From Clusia tigrina (Eukaryota; Arthropoda; Insecta; Diptera; Clusiidae), in NCBI GenBank assembly GCA_920105625.2, contig OV050032.1, positions 200,604,258 to 200,668,257 of the forward strand: 64,000 nucleotides of DNA. Reading direction: 5' to 3'. The notes beneath the pieces were generated by a model that saw nothing but the letters and a program-made list of their open reading frames with translations, did not search any database and had not been told where the DNA came from. Shown here one piece after another: positions 44,290 to 55,354 of the stretch (position 1 is its first letter; every line of letters starts with the position of its first letter). Position numbers and translations under genes: made by a program.

Positions 44290-45250
44290 GATATACTCAC
44301 TACTACGTCCTCGCAAAGACCAGATCTCGTAGTAAGAACAGAATGGCTTCATACAAACGGCTCAATAGATGTACACGTCGAAGCGGTCGCTTTGAAGTTC
44401 GAGTTGAATAAGGAAACCCGAGTTCGGATTCGGGCAAAGGGCTCAAAAATTTTGGATAGTTCCTAAGTTCTAAACATGTATTAATGGAGGGCGTGGCTCT
44501 CAAAATGTCTCGTCCATTTTTTGTTTTGTGTTTTATACGAGCACTGTAAATCTTTGTGAGAAATTTCGTTGATCCCCACAAATGATTTTTGGCTAATTGT
44601 GGGCATGGCACTGGTAATAACCTACCCATATTTTGGATGCACACTAGTGCGGACCCAAAGTATACTGCTAGCATTCAAATATCATCATTAGACGGACAGA
44701 TAGGGTCATTATAAGTGGCATATTTTTTGTTTGGTATTTAATGTTGGTGCCCGCAACCTTTCTGTGAAATTTCGTTGATAAATCTTCTATAGGAAGCAAG
44801 TAATGATTTTTGGCTAGTTGTGGGCGTGGCAGTGGTAGTGTGATCTCCATATACACACAGTTATATGGACCCAATGTACATTTTTATTTCCATATCATCA
44901 ATACGAGCACAGGTAGGCTTATTTTAATTTTAGTCCTGAAAGTTTCTTGTATAGAATGTGGGCGTAACCTTTCTCTGATGAACCCCAGTTTGCAGTTGGT
45001 TTTATAATGCTCACATGATGCTTCTCAAAAAATTTCCTCCATAAATCTCTAAAAGATGTTAAGTTATGAATATATGTTAATAATGGGCGTGAAAGTAAAT
45101 ACATACCGCCCACATTTTGTATAACCCACATCTAAATAAATTCCAAAGAGCCATCAATTAGATCGAAGTTATAGTCATTTTAAAAAAGGTGAAAAAAATT
45201 CCTTGTATGGGTGGTGGGCGTAGTCTTTGTCAAAATCGGCTTATATAGCA
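44290..45250. repeat. Degenerate repeats of about 300 bp with a gtgggcgtgg core
   Basis: Segments near 44500, 44790 and 45060 each show aatttcgttgat, tgatttttggcta and gtgggc(a/g)tgg motifs in the same order. This style is common in dispersed fly repeats derived from transposon non-coding regions. I cannot assign a family. Confidence 0.65.
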
Positions 45251-45454
45251 ATCTGCTGCTGTGTTTTGATCCGGATTATACTTTTACAGAGTTTCTTTAA
45301 AATATCTCTAACGGTATGGAAAGAAGTGACCACAGACAGATGGACGAACAAAATCAAAATTGCTCAGAAAGTGATGATCACCTGCATTTACTTATGTTCA
45401 TACCTGCCACGCCTCCTGCTGGTAGTTGAAAATCCACTCAAAGGCACAAACTTA

Positions 45455-45673
45455 GTATAGGGCATGGGTCGCCAAACTTCTTTGAACATCGACCCCTATA
45501 CAATTTTTCGAAATCTCCATCGACCCCCATAAAAGTAATTTTCTGTTAATTAAAGCAAACTTTGTATTTTTTTCCGAAAATCGCAAAATCCCCCGGCTCA
45601 GATCGACCTCCGCTTTTGTTAAATAGACCCCTGAGGGTCTATATATACCACTTTGGCGACCTCTGGTATAGGG
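45455..45673. mobile_element. hAT MITE with perfect 8-bp TSD
   Basis: The 203-bp element (45463-45665) is flanked by a perfect 8-bp duplication gtataggg (45455-45462 and 45666-45673). The ends read catgggtcgccaaac and, inverted, cagaggtcgccaaag, which matches the hAT terminal pattern CAGNGGTCGCCAAA. It is non-coding. Confidence 0.93.
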
Positions 45674-46616
45674 TATAAAAAATATTGCTCTCATTAATGG
45701 AAGATGGCGTCAGTCCAAATTATAGGTAAGTCTAATAAATAAACTGTCACGCCCATTATTCCGTAGAATTCTGCAAGATGAACAAAAAGTTCTTACAATG
45801 TATTGGGTGTGGTTATTAAGTTATATGCATCCAATATAGTCATCAGATAATATATGTACATATCTCAATTTGTGTAGTTTGATAAATAGACACACTGAGG
45901 GACATCATCAGGATTCCTTACTGATTGTTTGTGTCATTATAATTCATTGTTTAAGGTTTTGTATACTTGTGCACAGGTCTGGATATTTGTTATTTAAAGT
46001 TCCGCTTTCTGGCAGTCCTGGCATCTAAATCTACTACAAGCCGGGACTGTATATATTACCCATATCACTGCATATATTGCATGCATCACTGTTCTTATAA
46101 AGTTCCTACAGAATTTCTCGGCAAACCCCACGTCGTTCGTAAATTCTCTTCCAGCGTGAGATTCATCTTGATATGTGTATCTATGAATATCCTGAGAAAC
46201 TCCAACTGAATTCGACATACCCTGCATCGAACCCAAACACACCGAATCAAAAAGATGTAGGGTATAACAGCTTAAGAGAGCGAACCAACACACACAACAT
46301 GCACGTACACAGCACTTGAAGAGATCTTTATTCACAGTTACTTTCCGCTGTGGTTGTTGCCTCTCGTGCTTCTGTGAGCTGGTTAAATCAAAATCGTCAA
46401 AAAGCTTACCAAAAATCGCCTTTGTGATCTCTCGCTCTGCGGCTGTCGGTGCGGCTTGCGTCTTTGGCTTTATAGAACAGTTTCGGCTTTGTACGTGCGG
46501 TGTGTGGACCTTCGTGGAGTCGTTTTATTGATTTGAGTTTTATTTTTGTGTGCGAAAATTGTGATTGTGCAAAAAGGAAAATTTTTGCGAAAATTGTACT
46601 AAAACACTTTTAAGAA
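45674..46616. other. Upstream region of the second phosphatase gene
   Basis: No coding exon is visible. A TATA-like string (ctttatagaa, about 46470) lies about 145 bp before the start codon and could serve the downstream gene. Confidence 0.45.
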
Positions 46617-49600
46617 ATGCTTAAAAATCGCTTCACAAATTTACTCGATTTGTCTATAGGAGAAGTACGAAGCTGGATGAACACATTCGACACGGTGCTG
46701 GTTGATTGCGATGGTGTGTAGCGAACTTGCATATGTGTGCTTAGTCATTCCATGCATATAAACATAAACCCCAAGCGGAAAGCTAAATGCGGTATCCGAA
46801 AGTTTACGTCTTTTGTGTGCACATGACAATGAAACGGTCTGAGTTGGTGAAAAGGAGAGAAGACGCCCCAAATTCCCTTGTCTACAGTTCAACAATAATT
46901 GTGCTGCTTTTCTCTCTAAAAATCCACAACCTTTCACATTTTGCACATTTCGTACTTGTTATTGATCTTGCTTTGCAGAAAATAACTAAATGTACAAAAT
47001 CAGTTGATTCTGATGCTTAAATTGTTTGACAAAATTATATTTTCTCGATTTGTTTTGTAAAATTATGTTCATACAGTTTTGACTTGCAGTCACCACCATG
47101 GAGTTGAGCGTGAAAATATGTGATAATCAAGTATGTGATTCGAAGTGTGGGTAACGAGGAATCATTGCTAGAAAGGTACTCGTAAACTGCTATGAAATTC
47201 AATAAAAAATCAGCGATGCTTGGATTATGGACGATTTCTATAATAATCTCCTCTTTAATGACTCAAATTTCGATAACTGAGAATAGTAATTGTACGCTAG
47301 TTATTGGGGAAATAGTTCCATTCTAGAAAAATAAGTTGTCACGTACAAACTATATATGTACCTACCCTAGTTCTCATTTCAATACGCGCTCATATACCCG
47401 TCGAAAATTGTAAAAGCGTTTTTGGGATATTTGGGTTAATTTGCGATACAATTAATTTATATAAGGCGTATTCGATTCACAACTCTAACGAAGATAGGAC
47501 AGACTTTCGTATGGAAAAAGTTATCGAGTAAGTTATACTCGGATGAAATGAGCGAGTTTTTCTATCCTCGATAGAAAGTGCTTCCAAATTGAAAATTGCT
47601 TGAAAACCAATGAGATGAAAAATTACCCATGAGAATTTCCCTGGGACATTTTATATTTCGGCGTTTTTTTGGAAACAGTGCTGCCAAGTTACTACCACTA
47701 CCACTTACTCGTTTGCTGTTCTATTCGCACAACTCGATAGAAGTTACGAATCTTATGAGTGAGTTGATTACAGAACTTATTTTAAATTATTTCGGTAGGT
47801 ACACAAAATTTCCTTCTAAAAATCTCATATTTGACGCAGAAGTCAGAAAGTTGTCCAATTATTGCTAAGAAATATAATATAAAACAATTATAGTATGTAT
47901 AAACAAATTTTGGAATGCAATTGTTCCGGTAGAAATGTACAAAAATTGCTTTAAATTTTCATGATTTGATATAATGTTGATGGAACTTAATACAAATTGG
48001 GCCGCCCTCTGTGGTCTAGTGGTAAGCATGCTAGACTCACAATCAGAGGGCCACAGGTTCAAATCCTGCCCGGTCTATTAGTCTTAAAAAGGCTTCTTTC
48101 TAAAAAGTCTAGCTAGTGCTCATTCTCAGTAGCTAGTGCTCATTCTCAGTAGCTAGTACTCATTCTCAGTAGATAGTGCTCGTTCTCAGTAGCTAGTGCT
48201 CATTCTCAGTAGCTAGTGCTCATTCTCAGTGGCTAGTACTCATTCTCAGTAGCTAGTACTCAATCCAGAACCCCTTGCAGTCATAATTAATTATGGTGTA
48301 AGATACAATAATAATAAAAATTTAACGCAATATTAATTACTCCCAACCATATTTTAGCAGAATTAACTTTCATTTCAATTTTGAGATGGTTTTAGCGGGT
48401 TTCAAAGTTTGTTATATTACGGGCAAAACTGCAACTTCTTCAAATTAGTCTGGTCTAGCATTAGAAAAAGAAATTACAATTACAAAAATGAGACGATACG
48501 AGTCAATAGTAAAAGAGTTGGGTGAATTCTTCAGTGGACTTCCATCGATGAAGTTCTCACAAGCAATGTTTCCTCCAATTTTTTTCTCTGACAAAATTAT
48601 ATGGGAGCAAACATTCTCAAAATGTAAGTAAAAGGCGCAAATAGGGGGGCGGGTCCTGTGCCTGTTTGGATTTTTTCCATTTTTTAGACGCATGATGTAA
48701 AAAATGGTGATGCCCAGAATACAATAATTTCGAAAAATTAGTACCCGCTCAGCTTAGAGAGAACTTTGCTCATAACCTGTGAAATTTCCGACTGGGTTAT
48801 ATCGTCGTTGGTAACTACTTTACCTGCTTGTGTGTGTACGGGCGTGAGAGCAAAGAGCCCGAAAGTAAAAGTGGAAAGCTTTTATTGACTTGTGTACTCA
48901 GTAATCCCCATTATAAAATGCTCGTGCTTTGTGTGCTTGTGAAATCCTAAATGATATGCAGAATTAGCGGGTGGCTCTGTTTGGTTCACAACAACTGTCA
49001 AGTGCATCTGTTGTTTATTCTAAGATAATTATTTATGTGTATGTGTGTATGTCGATACCGGAGGGTGCTGGTCATAGAACTGTCTACGGTCTTATCGTAA
49101 ATAAAAGCTCTCCATAAATTTGGCTGATCATTACTTGAGACTCATAGAAGACCCTTCAGCCTTCTGAAACAAATCACCCGGCAAATATTGTCACGCCCAC
49201 TATTAACCATGCATAACTGAGGATCAAAAACAAGGAGGAGTGTATTCTAAGGCGATCACCCTCGGTTCTAAGCATATAAATAATAGGTCAACCGCATCGC
49301 CCACCTTTTCGCCATATGGTGCAATACTGCAAAGAGTAACAATCAGAATCAGGTTATATGCTTGTGGTCATTTTCGTCCCATTGCTTGGGGATAAGTTAG
49401 GATATTGCCCAAGAGCGCATCGTAGTCGGTCTCACCGCTTACGAGTAGACTAGTTTTGTGTGAACTTCATTCGATAGAACTAAGAAAGTAAAAGTACGAG
49501 TATCTAAATCCATTCTTGTTTACTTCTCCTTCCATTAGGTACCCTGTGGCAGGACTATGTCCCCATTGCTGGCGCACCGGCCACAGTAAATAAACTGAAA

Positions 49601-50442
49601 TCGCTCGGTAAGCGTGTTCTCTTCGTCACCAACAATGGCACCAAAACTCGCCGTGAACTGTGGCAGCTCGCTGTGTCGCTGGGCTTTGAAATCGCCGAAA
49701 CGGACATTATAGCGCCCACGCATTCCATTGCCGAATACTTGAAGAACCTGAAATTTGAGAAGGACGTCTATTTGATTGGAGGCACAGCCATGCAAGTGGA
49801 ACTAGAAGCCGTGGGCATTAAGAGTTTCGGCATTGGACCGGATACTTTGCAGGGCTCTCTCGGTGATTATGTAGCGCAGGAGCTGGCCAATCAGCAGTGG
49901 CAGTCAGTTGGCGCTGTAGTGGTCTCCTTTGACGAGCACTTCACCTTTTGCAAAATGATGAAAGCCTCCAATTGCTTGGGCCAGAATCCGGATTGTTTAT
50001 TTATCACCACGAACGTCGATGCGGTAAGCAAATATCCCCAATATCACATTCCGGGCACGGGCTCCATTGTAAAGGCGATCGAAACTTGCGTGGACCGCGA
50101 GGCCCTGCAACTGGGCAAGCCGAATCCCTTGATTTGCGAGAGCCTACTGCGAGAGGGTGTTCTGGTGCCCGAACGAACGCTGATGATAGGCGATTGGTAA
50201 GTGGAGTGCACATTCCTCATAACATCACTATAGAAATTCTCGTCTCCAATTTACACGCTTGCAGCTGCAAAATTGATGTGGTCTTTGGCAAAAATTGCGG
50301 CTTCCAAACCATGCTCGTGGGTACTGGCAATTACCAATTGAAGGACATTGAGGAAATGATGGAGGATTTCGAAAAACACAAGCAAAATATACCGGATGCC
50401 TTCCTACCACAAATCGGCTACTTACTGCCATTCATATATTAA
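46617..50442 (+). CDS. HAD-family phosphatase, PGP/PDXP type (paralogue B)
   Basis: Same family and architecture as paralogue A. Exons 46617-46713, 49539-50196 and 50265-50442 give 310 residues. The first exon is 97 bp in both genes, and both introns interrupt the same codons (the Gly of D-C-D-G, and the residue after the G-D of motif IV). Motif I D-C-D-G-T-L-W (Asp30, Asp32), Thr in V-T-N-N-G-T-K-T-R and G-K-P-N-P are intact. Motif IV reads G-D-C-C-K-I-D-V, where paralogue A has G-D-R-C-N-T-D-I. Both acidic residues (251, 256) remain, but the Arg and Thr are replaced. Intron 1 is 2.8 kb and contains SINE copy 3. It may act on a different substrate; activity itself looks preserved. Confidence 0.93.
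48001..48325 (+). mobile_element. tRNA-derived SINE, copy 3, with internal expansion
   Basis: The head is complete: A-box tggtctagtggtaagcatgc, B-box aggttcaaatcc, then a gaagc-type body. The tail is cataattaattatggtgtaa followed by an (aataat)n run. Between body and tail, the sequence present once in copy 2 (tagctagtactcattc) is expanded to seven or eight 20-bp units (48108-48262, tagctagtgctcattctcag). The internal Pol III promoter boxes look intact. It lies in intron 1 of phosphatase B, same strand. Confidence 0.9.
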
Positions 50443-50457
50443 TATAAGTTTGTATTA

Positions 50458-50513
50458 GGTTGAACCGATCTGGTAAAGCCTAAATTTATAAGGCTTTCCC
50501 AGATCGGTTCGAC
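50458..50513 (+). other. Strong hairpin just after the phosphatase B stop codon
   Basis: ggttgaaccgatctggtaaa pairs with its inverted copy (tttcccagatcggttcgacc), giving arms of about 23 bp with two or three mismatches and a loop of about 10 bases. It starts 16 bases after the stop codon, so it should be in the 3' UTR. Confidence 0.9.
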
Positions 50514-50880
50514 CAGTTCTGAATTATGTAATAAAAGATGGGACCATCTTTGCAATTGGACCCTCTTAAAATCTGGAACTATTTAATCATATATTGGAAC
50601 TGTTCTGTCAAATTGGGCGCTATATTTGTACAAGTAACATTTAAGATAGTTCCCCAAATATTCCAGTTTAAGCACAATTTCAACAATTCCGAATATTCGC
50701 GTAGAATTTACGACCTTTTTTTGAATGTCCTCGGCAATTTATCGGTCACAAATTTACTTAATATGGAACCAGTTCTGGCGAGAGTTTCTTCGGGAAATCT
50801 CACTTAAGCACTAAAGAGGTCATTCTGATACCATAACAAACCAGCGCGACTCCTCCATCTACCGCGAGAGGAACCATTGT
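50514..50880. other. 3' flank, nothing recognised
   Basis: AT-rich, with no supported gene. Confidence 0.5.
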
Positions 50881-51480
50881 GACTACGATAAAAATCGCGC
50901 TATATTTCTAATCCTTATGGATGACAATTCGATCAGACCTTTGAGGAAGGGTGAGTCTAGGAATTTATGTCTTCTTCTAGCTAGCGAGGGACACTGACAC
51001 ATGAAATGGAGAGCAGACTCTTCCTCTGCTTGAGAGCCGCTGCTGCGATAAAAGTCATTGAATAGGAGCCCTAGTCCTTCGGCATGCTCACCAATCAAGC
51101 AGTTTCCCCTCGAGATATCGCTGTGCTGATGTGGTTTCTGTTGAGGTGGAATCGGTGACCAGTTCGCCTCTTGTTCATAGCAGTCCAATTCTGTCAGGTG
51201 CGCGCTACTAACCAGGATCGTTTAGCTTCCTCCGGGTGATGTTGGTTGACCTCCATATTACGGAAGTTAAGGGTACACTACGGTGAAAAAGGTGGGTGTT
51301 GCAATAAGTGAAGTGCCCAATCTGGCCAATTCTTCGTCCCATTGTCGAAACACCCAGTAGAGATGGCATTGTGAATTTCTTGCCACCTGGTCGACGGATA
51401 CGCGGCAGTCCAGAACAAACTTTGATGTGGTAAACGCATTAGCAAGGGAGTTCATTGCTGCCAGGCTATCGGAGTAAGTG
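50881..51480 (-). mobile_element. Non-LTR retrotransposon remnant (RNase H and knuckle)
   Basis: Minus frames follow element order. At 51455-51267 there is a degraded RNase H tail with W-V-F-R-Q-W-D-E-E-L-A-R-L-G. At 51188-50883 there is a terminal part with S-x(5)-E-E-E-S-A-L-H-F-M-C-Q-C-P-S-L-A-R-R. Frameshifts separate the pieces. Confidence 0.72.
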
Positions 51481-51699
51481 CCAGATAGATGATTGATATA
51501 TAGTCATCATCTCTGCGCGAACGACACTGCCATGATCAGGCAGACAGAAGGATAGTTTCAGTCCCAGTTCGCTAGAGAAGAGTTTATAAAGTGTGGGACC
51601 ATTATAAAGGGACAGAATTTATAAAGTCATCTGCAGCATTAGTTCTCTAATACATTCCATTATATAGAACAATCGGAGTAAAGCTGAACTCGTATACTT

Positions 51700-52010
51700 T
51701 TGGAACTTCTTTAGGTTAGCTTAGACTGGTTGGATCGTGCTCCATGTCTGGTTACGTTCTTAGCGAATTCAGATGACTGCACATTTAGGACTCCCGGAAG
51801 TCGACATCATTGAATAGGGACTGGTTTAGCTAGCCATATAAGTTGCGCTCTTCCGAAGGTTAAAACTTCTTCTAGTCCCCCAAACCAGGTTGTCACCAAG
51901 TATTTTAAGCGTGCTCTTACGATCGTTGGCAAAAACATGGAGATGGTCCAAGGTTTCCTTGGAGGCACAGCCATCACTGCTTGTAGACATAATTTTTTGG
52001 ATAAACAAAA
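51700..52010 (-). mobile_element. Second non-LTR 3' end, frameshifted
   Basis: Two overlapping minus frames (52049-51807 and 52008-51826) are needed to follow D-G-C-A-S-K-E-T-L-D-H-L and then L-K-Y-L-V-T-T-W-F-G-G-L-E-E, the ORF2 end. On plus, ttaggttagcttagactggt at 51712 is the inverted form of the aacctaacc-type tail seen elsewhere. Confidence 0.6.
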
Positions 52011-52437
52011 ATGATCATAATTGAAGAAACTATTGAAAATTCGTAACAATTCTAAAAAATTGTTCCAGTTAAAAAATAATATCAGTAGAATTGGTAAAAC
52101 TGACTCCCAAAACTATGCTCAAATAAGTGAAATACTTAATAGCAACAAAGAAAAATCAAACTTATAAATGTGAACATAATTTCTTAGCATACATTTGTGC
52201 GTGCAATAAAAATTCAATTTTAATCATCGGCGAGTTGCATTTCAGAGACCTTCAAATACGGTTTAAAAAACTACCAACAAAATCCAAGTATGCTAGCAAA
52301 AGCATATGAAAATCCTTCTGCTGTGCTGCATATTCGTTTAGCTGAAGTGTCCTTTTCCTATTGAACGGCGGCAGCAGATAGACGGCACATCTCATTAGTA
52401 TGTAGTTCTCGTATATTTGAATGAGTGCTCCGCGAAA

Positions 52438-53073
52438 ATATTGAAACGTGATTGCATATCAGTGAAACGAGATAGCATACTTTTAGGATCCCATCTGGAG
52501 TTTGCGAATGAGTGCACCACCCTGTGTGTCTATTAGCCAAGACACAATCTATTCGAATAAATCTTCTTCCGTTGTAGAGATGGTGGTGTAAGAATGTTCT
52601 CCAAAATGAAAACTTCCTTTGAGGTGTATTTAAAAATTCTAGAAAGATCCAGAAACTTCTCGAGTATTGTAGAAGTTTTTACCTCAACCATTCGAAGCTA
52701 TAAAAAACAGAAGACTGTGCAAAGTCGAGACATTCGAACAGAGATCGTAACAGTGTGTACATCGAGCATTATAATCGAAGCAGCAGTATCTGTAATTGTT
52801 ATTTTGCAAAGTGATGAAATTCATTATGAAATAAAGTGATCAATTGAATTGTGAAATAAAGTACAAATTGTAAAGAAATAAACTTTAAGCCTAATGTTAA
52901 ATGTGTAAATAGCAATAATTGAATAATGTTAGTTATTTTAATTTAACCAGCGATTGTTTGATTACTACACAATCCAGTGGTACGCGTCCGAGTACAGAGA
53001 GTTAGAGTAAATTGTCAAGAGGGCAATTTCGTAACAGAATAAATTGTCAAGTGGGCAATTTCGTAACAATATT
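52438..53073 (+). mobile_element. Solo LTR, plus orientation, ATAT target duplication
   Basis: The 628-bp LTR (52442-53069) starts tgaaacgtga, ends atttcgtaaca, and is flanked by atat on both sides (52438-52441 and 53070-53073). A TATA box (tataaaaaa, 52699) and a polyadenylation signal (aataaa, 52877) lie in the expected order. A 28-bp motif ending in gggcaatttcgtaaca is duplicated at the 3' end. Four-base ATAT targets are known for Gypsy-group elements; the group is inferred from that alone. No internal region or second LTR is present. Confidence 0.88.
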
Positions 53074-53860
53074 GAACATTTCATTTAGATGTTTACACAT
53101 ACGCAGGATATGTTGGCTTTTCGATCGCAGTATTCATTAATGTGACTTCAGCGGACTTCTCCTTTATTTGTCAGAGAAGAATTTTGCATTTCCATGAACG
53201 ATAATTACACAAAAACAATCAGTTTATTCACTGTGCACCAGTCACGAATCTGAAGTGTCATTCTGAGTGGGTCTCCTTTTGCATGTGCTACGCTTCGAAT
53301 GTGTTTGTTATCCTTTTCAAGCCTACTCACGCAGCATTACTGACCAAATTTCTATTAAGATACCTGAAATATTATTTATTAGAATAATTTTAATATATCT
53401 ATGAGAATACCAGTATATAAATAAGATATAGTGCCGATTTCCGTTGTATTTACAATTGCACTTTGGCGACTTCATCAATTTCGACACTAATTTCTTTCAA
53501 AGCCTGGCAACGCTGTTGATATCCTGTTCATGCATTCACAATGGCGGAATAGCAGTAAAGGCGTGAAACGTCAACAGCACGGATATTCAGGATATCTCGA
53601 AGTGCTTCGTGCTCGTACATAAATAAATAACAATATTAAGATTATAGTTAACAAATTAACAAACTTTAAGTTTATACTTGATTCGTTAAGGAAATGTTAA
53701 AACATGAAACGAAATGCATCAGAAACAAATACAAAGAAAAAATCGATAATTCTGAGGGATGAATTAAAGTGAAAGGGAAAGTAGAGAAGGGGGCACATAC
53801 TCACAAACTGCTCATAAGTCGACTGGGTGGAAAGTGGCGCGAAGCAGTTGGCTACAAAGC
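53074..53860. other. Intergenic, nothing recognised
   Basis: No supported gene. Confidence 0.5.
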
Positions 53861-53972
53861 TGCTCGGAAGGGTACTCAGGAACTGTGTCGGAAGGGTACC
53901 CAGGAACTGGCTTGGAAGGGTACTCAGGAACTGACTCGAAAGGGTATTGAGGAACTGGCTCGAAAGGGTATG
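53860..53972. repeat. 24-bp minisatellite, about 5 copies
   Basis: Units of the form gctcggaagggtactcaggaactg with a few changes. The multiple-of-three period keeps a short R/K-K-G-T-Q-E-L frame open, which I regard as an artefact. Confidence 0.93.
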
Positions 53973-54410
53973 CAACGATGTCCTAAAGGTATAGTGACCC
54001 TTATCTAAATTTCGTCGCTATGAGAAGACCTGAATTACTTATTGATGGCCGACCACGAACCCAGTGAAGTATATTTGTTAGGTCCTTTTCAGGATACCAG
54101 TTTGTGTGCTACTCATGCGAAACGTGCCCTGACTTCCAACTAGCGAAACGTATTCGTGGTCAAGGAACTTCAACAGAGTAGGACTCCCTGCTGTGCGACT
54201 CACACACAACGAAGGAATGACAACAACGAAGGAATAACAACAACGGTTCTTTTCAGAACCCAAACAGCTTCCATAAAGAGAACAAAAATGAATACTTATC
54301 TCCGAAAGTACTGATAATAAACAACTAACTTACTCAATTCCATTCAAAAATTACTTTTAATGTTTCAATAAAATTATTCAATACCAATTCAAATACATTT
54401 CCGTTTCGAT
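53973..54410. other. Downstream flank of the H2B gene
   Basis: The first bases after the H2B stop on minus (54410 downward) contain no ggctctttt-type histone stem-loop. AT-rich sequence that could hold a polyadenylation signal follows. Confidence 0.5.
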
Positions 54411-54782
54411 TCACTTCCAATCCATGTATTTAGCGACCGCTTTGGTGCCTTCGCTCACGGCGTACTTGCCCAACTCGCCAGGCACCACAATCCGAACTGC
54501 AGTTTGGATGTGGCGACTGGTGAGGGTCGACCGGTGGCTGTAGTGCGCCAAGCGAGACGCTTCCGTTGCAATACGTTCAAAGGTGTCGTTCAGAAAACTG
54601 TTCATGAGGGTCATTGCCTTCGAGGAAATGCCAGTGTCAGGGTGCAGTTGCTTCAGCACTTCATAGATGTGGACGGCGTAGTTCTCCCTCCTCTTGCGCT
54701 TCCTCTTCCTATCCACTCTGGCGAGGTTCTTTTTGGCCTTGCCAGCCTTCTCGGCACCTTGCTCATTCGTTTCGGAAGACAT
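54411..54782 (-). CDS. Divergent, isolated histone H2B variant
   Basis: Core histone H2B that pairs with H2A in the nucleosome. It has 123 residues, the same length as the fly replication-dependent H2B. The histone fold is complete, with [20 protein letters not shown] and P-G-E-L. The acidic-patch Glu residues (in P-G-E-L and S-E-G) and the C-terminal ubiquitination Lys (A-V-A-K-Y) are kept. The N-terminal tail is clearly different (starts M-S-S-E-T-N-E), and the C-terminus is M-D-W-K. A likely 61-bp intron sits in the 5' UTR (54805-54865, donor GCG|GTGAGT, acceptor AACTAG). There is no histone cluster around it and no histone 3' stem-loop. It is therefore probably a polyadenylated replacement or tissue-specific (for example germline) variant. 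The start at 54782 is preferred over an upstream in-frame non-ATG codon. Confidence 0.92.
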   Translation of the reverse strand: MSSETNEQGAEKAGKAKKNLARVDRKRKRKRRENYAVHIYEVLKQLHPDTGISSKAMTLMNSFLNDTFERIATEASRLAHYSHRSTLTSRHIQTAVRIVVPGELGKYAVSEGTKAVAKYMDWK

Positions 54783-54804
54783 TCTCCAATCTTCTCGATC
54801 TGAA

Positions 54805-54865
54805 CTAGTTAAGAACAATTGAAATAAAATTTAAATCTAAATTTGTCAGTTATCAACTCACTCAC
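54805..54865 (-). other. Probable 5' UTR intron of the H2B variant
   Basis: The minus strand reads GCGCG|GTGAGTGAG at the left end and a pyrimidine-bearing TTCTTAACTAG| at the right end. The length, 61 bp, is the typical small fly intron size. Confidence 0.65.
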
Positions 54866-55221
54866 CGCGCAGTTCCTGCCACTATCAGGATGCTTTTGCA
54901 GTTGGATTTGTGAACAATATGACGACGGTGACGGAAAAATCTGAGTGTAAGATGCTGAGAAGAGAAAAGTGTGGATAAAAGGATTCTGGTGGAAAAAGGG
55001 ACAACAAATTTCAAAGTGATTTGTGGAATGGCAAAATATCGTTTTGCGCTCCTTTATTCTGCACTGAATAATCACCTTTTAGTTTCTTATGCGGGAATAC
55101 CACAAATTGCGACTGAATTATTCCTTTTCACTTAATAAATGTCCAGTGTTGCCAGACTGCCTCGAATTCAATGTGTTCACGAAATTCTCCCGCATGATAC
55201 ATATAAAAGGGTGGCTACACT

Positions 55222-55354
55222 TATGAATATGTATGTTTATATGTATATGTACATATGTGTGCATGGATATGTCATATGCATGTGTATATGTATATGTATG
55301 TGTACATGGATATGTCATATGTATGTGTATATGTATATATATTATTATATATAT
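55222..55354. repeat. tatgta/catatg microsatellite-like tract
   Basis: Imperfect gtatatgtatatgtacat repeats directly adjacent to the LTR. Confidence 0.85.

Noticed and set aside
48001..48080. A genuine tRNA gene
   Set aside because: A- and B-boxes are good, but no consistent acceptor stem or anticodon arm forms, and the sequence continues into a SINE body shared with two other copies.
50004..50213. Minus frame over phosphatase B exon 2
   Set aside because: Antisense shadow of a well-supported coding exon.
54805..54818. Upstream in-frame start for H2B
   Set aside because: It is not an ATG and would place extra residues across a likely splice acceptor; the ATG at 54782 gives the normal H2B length.
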